From Chara braunii (taxonomy: Eukaryota; Streptophyta; Charophyceae; Charales; Characeae): 31,696 bases of DNA. The position numbers were made by a program, and so were the translations under genes. Below are positions 31,665 through 31,696 of this stretch, in pieces. Position 1 is the stretch's first letter. Each line of letters starts with the position of its first letter. The stretch covers positions 222,786-254,481 of the forward strand of contig BFEA01000286.1 in assembly GCA_003427395.1 (NCBI GenBank), read 5' to 3'. The notes beneath the pieces were generated by a model, which saw only the letters and a program-made list of their open reading frames with translations, was not told where the DNA came from and made no database searches.

Positions 31665-31696
<32 letters not shown>
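30335..31696. other. Gene-free right flank with homopolymers
   Basis: No supported gene is present. A C-run lies at about 31046-31063 and a T-run of more than 30 bases ends the window from about 31665; the latter could be the tail of a retroelement lying beyond the edge on the minus strand. The frames at 31077-31367 and 31387-31650 (plus) show no known motif. Confidence 0.5.

Overview
This 31.7 kb window looks like repeat-rich nuclear DNA of a green plant or streptophyte alga. The evidence is a plant-style LINE (ORF1 with a CCHC zinc knuckle, ORF2 with endonuclease, reverse transcriptase and zf-RVT-like tail), a 19-base match to the 3' end of plant tRNA-Asp including CCA (an LTR-retrotransposon primer site), tRNA-derived SINEs, MITEs and long AT/CT microsatellites, with no bacterial gene organisation. 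A Chara-like charophyte is possible, but that is a guess. No complete host gene can be supported; nearly everything recognisable is mobile DNA or its remains.

Layout. 1-1040 is a GC-rich array of palindromes with the arm GGGTCCGGCGTTC. 1113-2184 is a possible gene fragment after a good 3' splice acceptor. 2213-7130 is retroelement-like debris: a tRNA-Asp primer site (3498-3516, minus), five tandem 123-base repeats (5310-5880) and about nine copies of a second short motif (6167-7090). 8709-10830 is a structurally complete Tc1/mariner-type transposon with matching inverted ends, a TA target duplication and a transposase broken by one TGA. 11700-14060 holds an ancient segment duplication, one copy of which is still open for 145 codons on the minus strand, and an 89-base tandem duplication.

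15054 to at least 24840 is a decayed LINE on the minus strand. Two elements are nested in it: a GC-rich hAT-like element (18161-19020, flanked by the 8-base duplication TCCATGAT, containing a 477-base N gap) and a 345-base MITE (17424-17768, TA duplication). Removing the hAT-like element and one target copy restores the reverse-transcriptase frame. The LINE itself appears to have landed inside another copy of the same MITE family, whose halves lie at 14886-15053 and about 26618-26811.

25480-26550 holds CT microsatellites and a 364-base tandem duplication that may be the LINE 5' region. 27007-29790 holds tRNA-derived SINE heads, two fold-back elements and a small inverted-repeat element among homopolymers. 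The remainder is AT microsatellite and unrecognised sequence ending in poly-T.

The main interest is structural: at least four layers of insertion can be ordered in time, and a shared hairpin motif links the opening array to the MITE family.
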